From the NCBI RefSeq assembly GCF_900177615.1, contig NZ_FXAP01000004.1, forward strand, positions 248,001 through 312,000: 64,000 nucleotides of DNA. Reading direction: 5' to 3'. Position numbers and translations under genes: made by a program. This document shows, one piece after another, positions 61,571-64,000 of the stretch (its first letter is position 1; every line of letters begins with the position of its first letter). The notes under the pieces were generated by a model, which saw only the letters and a list, made by a program, of their open reading frames with translations, was not told the origin of the DNA and ran no database searches. This DNA comes from Plantibacter flavus. GTDB taxonomy: Bacteria; Actinomycetota; Actinomycetes; Actinomycetales; Microbacteriaceae.

Positions 61571-64000
61571 GGAACGCCGCGCGGCGGCGGCCGCCCGTGG
61601 CCGTGTGCCGTCTCGCGGAGGGGTGCCCTCGGGTGTCCGTCCTAGTGCCCGCTCGTCGACCCCCCGGCGACCGTCGCGCGGTGGAACCAGCGGTGGGTCG
61701 TGGTCGGGAAGCGCCGGCGGACGCCGCGACGACCCGCGCGACACCGCGAACGTCGGCGATCTGCGCTTGGGCCTCGCCGCCTTCCTCCTCCTCGCGACGG
61801 GCGGTCTCGGCTTCGGGCGGGTGCTCGACGCGCTCGGCTGGTGGTTCGTCACGAACCTCGTCATCGCGATCGTCCTCGCCACGGTGATCCTCCTCCGGCG
61901 CACGAGACTGCCGGCGGTGTTCGTGTGGCTCGGCGCCGGCGTCGCGTGGCTGTTGACGATCACGCTGTTCTTCGCCAGCGAGACGGCGATCGTCGGCATC
62001 GTCCCGACCCCGACGACGCTCGGCGCCTTCGAGCGATTGCGTGACGCCGGGTTCCAGACCTTCCACGACGGCTCCGCCCCACTCGACACCGACGCCGGCG
62101 TGGTCTTCGTCATGGCCGCGGGCGGCGGCCTCGTCGCGCTGGCGGTCGCCTGGCTCGTGCTCGGCCGGCACGCGCCGGTGCTCGCAGCCGTCCTGGTCTT
62201 CGCCGTGTACGCCGGGCCGACGGTCGCCGTGTCGTTCCCCCTCGATCCGTGGGTGTTCGCGTTCGTCGCGCTCTCCTTCCTCTGGCTGCTCCGTGAGGAC
62301 GTCCGACGCCGGGAGCTGCTGCGAGGCCTTGCCTCGGCCCGGGCTGCCGGCGATGGACGCGGCGTCGGCCCGTCGGCGATGACCGGTGCCGGTCGATTCG
62401 GAGGCCTCGGCCCGGCCGTCCTGGTCAGTGCCGTGGCCGTGGTGGTCGCCCTCCTCACGCCGGCCGTGCTCCCCGACCTCGCCGTGCGGGACGTCACCGC
62501 CGGCGCCCGCGGCAGCGGTCCGTTCGTGAACGGCATCAACCCGCTCATCTCGCTCGGCCAGAGCCTGCGGCGCCCCGCGAACACGACCGCCCTGGAGTAC
62601 ACGACCACCGCCGACGAACCGCCGTACCTCAAGGTCACCGACCTCAACGAGTTCACCGGCACCGTCTGGGGACCGGACAACTCCGGCTACAACGACGGCA
62701 ACACGCTGGACGCCTTCCCCGCGCCGGCGGGGCTCAGCGAAGCGATCCCGGTGGAGACCTTCGAGACGACGGTCACGGTGGACGCGCTGTCGAGCCCGTG
62801 GCTGCCGCTGCCGTATCCGACGCAAAAGGTCGACGGGCTCCGCGGTGACTGGCGGTTCGAGGCCGCCGGGCTGACGGCGATGGCGGAGCGTGGATCCACC
62901 CGCGGGCAGACGTACACGGCGACGAGCACGGCGATCCTGCCGACGGCGCAGCAGATGCGCGACGTCCCGCCGGTCGCCGACCCGGCGTCCGCCGCCCCGT
63001 ACCTCGAGCTACCCGACGACCTGCCGCAGATCATCCGGGACACGGCCGCCGACGTCACGGCGACCGCCTCGACCGACTACGACCGAGCGATCGCCCTGCA
63101 GCGCTACTTCCGCAGCACCTTCGAGTACTCGGAGTCGGCACCCGTCGAGGAGGGCTTCGACGGCAGCGGGGCGGAGGTCATCGCGACGTTCCTGGAGCGC
63201 AAGGCCGGCTACTGCATCCACTTCTCATCCGCGATGGCCGTGATGTCGCGCGTCCTCGGCATCCCCGCGCGCATCGCCATCGGGTACCTGCCGGGCACGA
63301 CGATCGACAACACCCCGGCGAACCGTGACACCTACATCGTCACCTCGGACCAGTTGCACGCCTGGCCGGAGCTGTACTTCGAGGGTGTGGGCTGGGTGCC
63401 GTTCGAGCCGACGGCCAGCCGTGGGGTCGTGACGCAGTTCAGTGATGCGAGCACGGCGACGCCTGGCAGCGGATCGGTGAGTCCCGACAGCCGTCCGGCT
63501 CCGACCGCGGCGTCGACGCCCACCCCCACCGCGGACGCGCTCGGCGGACCGACCTCGACCCAGTCCGGCGGGGCCTTCACCGCGGCCCTCGTCCCGCTCT
63601 CGATCCTGCTCGGTGTGCTGGTGCTGCTCGCCACCCCGTCGATCGCCCGAGGTCTCCGGCGTGCGGCCGGGCGGCGGCGTGCCCTCGCCGACGGGACGTC
63701 GTCGGGCTGGGCCTGGTCGGAGTTCCTCGACACCGCCCGCGACCTCGGCTTCCCCGTGACGTCGGCGGAGTCACCACGCGGGTTCGCGTCGAGGTTGCGT
63801 GGGCAGTTCCGGATCGAGTCCCCGGCCGTCGACCGGCTGGTGGCGGCGGTCGAACGGGAGAGCTATGCGCCGAGTGCCGGTGAGCGACCCGACGGCTGGG
63901 GCGATCCGCGGATCGGTTCCTCGGCTGGCGGTGCGGCGAGCGCCGGTTCGATCGACGCGGCGTTGGCTGAGGCGAAGGCGGCCCTGCGGTCGGCGAGCCA
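61557..64000 (+). CDS. TgpA-like transglutaminase-domain membrane protein (right end cut off)
   Basis: At least 814 residues with no stop before the window edge. ATG 61557 lies inside the end of the DUF58 gene. A basic/Ser-rich tail of ~55 residues is followed by about six helices (from GDLRLGLAAFLLLATGG), an extracytoplasmic region, and the transglutaminase core: Cys553 in KAGYCIHFSSAM, His601 in SDQLHAWPELYF, and an acidic third residue E617 in PFEPT (usually Asp). A further helix near residues 680-700 and a cytoplasmic C-terminal domain follow. TgpA proteins work with MoxR and DUF58 partners; the reaction at the surface is not established. Confidence 0.92.
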   Translation, partial: MSVAEERRAAAAARGRVPSRGGVPSGVRPSARSSTPRRPSRGGTSGGSWSGSAGGRRDDPRDTANVGDLRLGLAAFLLLATGGLGFGRVLDALGWWFVTNLVIAIVLATVILLRRTRLPAVFVWLGAGVAWLLTITLFFASETAIVGIVPTPTTLGAFERLRDAGFQTFHDGSAPLDTDAGVVFVMAAGGGLVALAVAWLVLGRHAPVLAAVLVFAVYAGPTVAVSFPLDPWVFAFVALSFLWLLREDVRRRELLRGLASARAAGDGRGVGPSAMTGAGRFGGLGPAVLVSAVAVVVALLTPAVLPDLAVRDVTAGARGSGPFVNGINPLISLGQSLRRPANTTALEYTTTADEPPYLKVTDLNEFTGTVWGPDNSGYNDGNTLDAFPAPAGLSEAIPVETFETTVTVDALSSPWLPLPYPTQKVDGLRGDWRFEAAGLTAMAERGSTRGQTYTATSTAILPTAQQMRDVPPVADPASAAPYLELPDDLPQIIRDTAADVTATASTDYDRAIALQRYFRSTFEYSESAPVEEGFDGSGAEVIATFLERKAGYCIHFSSAMAVMSRVLGIPARIAIGYLPGTTIDNTPANRDTYIVTSDQLHAWPELYFEGVGWVPFEPTASRGVVTQFSDASTATPGSGSVSPDSRPAPTAASTPTPTADALGGPTSTQSGGAFTAALVPLSILLGVLVLLATPSIARGLRRAAGRRRALADGTSSGWAWSEFLDTARDLGFPVTSAESPRGFASRLRGQFRIESPAVDRLVAAVERESYAPSAGERPDGWGDPRIGSSAGGAASAGSIDAALAEAKAALRSAS

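Overview
The window is very GC-rich, with dense ATGA/GTGA start-stop overlaps and many GTG/TTG starts. It looks like a chromosomal segment of a Gram-positive actinobacterium, most likely a Microbacteriaceae relative. Supporting signs are sortase-anchored proteins with LPXTG and LAXTG motifs, a DUF222/HNH endonuclease, a DUF5819-HTTM pair, a small-type SRP RNA, and a dispersed repeat (GGTCCCTGAGC-YTGTCGAAGGG) that litters the intergenic DNA. The genus assignment is inference; no rRNA or tRNA gene was recognised.

Layout. 1-3212 (minus): start of fruK, its DeoR-type regulator FruR, and an HTTM/DUF5819 membrane pair whose second member carries the genomic repeat in frame. 3330-11540 (minus): a 2,736-residue cell-wall adhesin with 20 Ig-like repeats, an Asp/Ala low-complexity stalk and LPSTG. 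11987-18346 (plus): a divergent surface/secretion module with a 23-residue leader peptide, a 962-residue P-loop LuxR regulator, two SipW-type secreted proteins, a SipW-type signal peptidase fused to its own LPXTG-anchored domain, and a third SipW-type protein. 18348-24866: LacI regulator, a perfect 20-bp palindromic operator, two sugar ABC permeases, a lipoprotein binding protein and a GH2 glycosidase. 25026-27325: CPBP protease, small membrane proteins and a LAXTG protein.

27468-42743 is a polysaccharide locus. DUF4012 and CPBP genes run leftwards. Rightwards come a Wzc-like tyrosine kinase, its low-molecular-weight phosphatase, a propeller-like protein, a 27-residue leader ORF, the priming glycosyltransferase, and then a visibly AT-richer block of pathway genes (three glycosyltransferases, pyruvyl transferase, flippase, acetyltransferase, polymerase) ending in a decayed gene. 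This is a complete Wzx/Wzy-type assembly line; the AT-rich core looks transferred.

42765-56282 holds a Tat-exported phosphoesterase, a small hypothetical, the DUF222/HNH protein, three LAXTG surface proteins, and the pta-ackA pair with a LacI-type operator candidate upstream. The SRP RNA follows at about 56483-56574 (minus), then an NAD(P)-binding protein, a repeat array of roughly 0.9 kb, and a membrane protein-MoxR-DUF58-TgpA operon that runs off the right edge.

The dominant theme is the cell envelope: anchored adhesins, SipW-type secretion and capsule/exopolysaccharide synthesis. The LPXTG-anchored SipW peptidase with its three candidate substrates, under a large LuxR regulator and divergent from the giant adhesin, is the best candidate for an under-described system.
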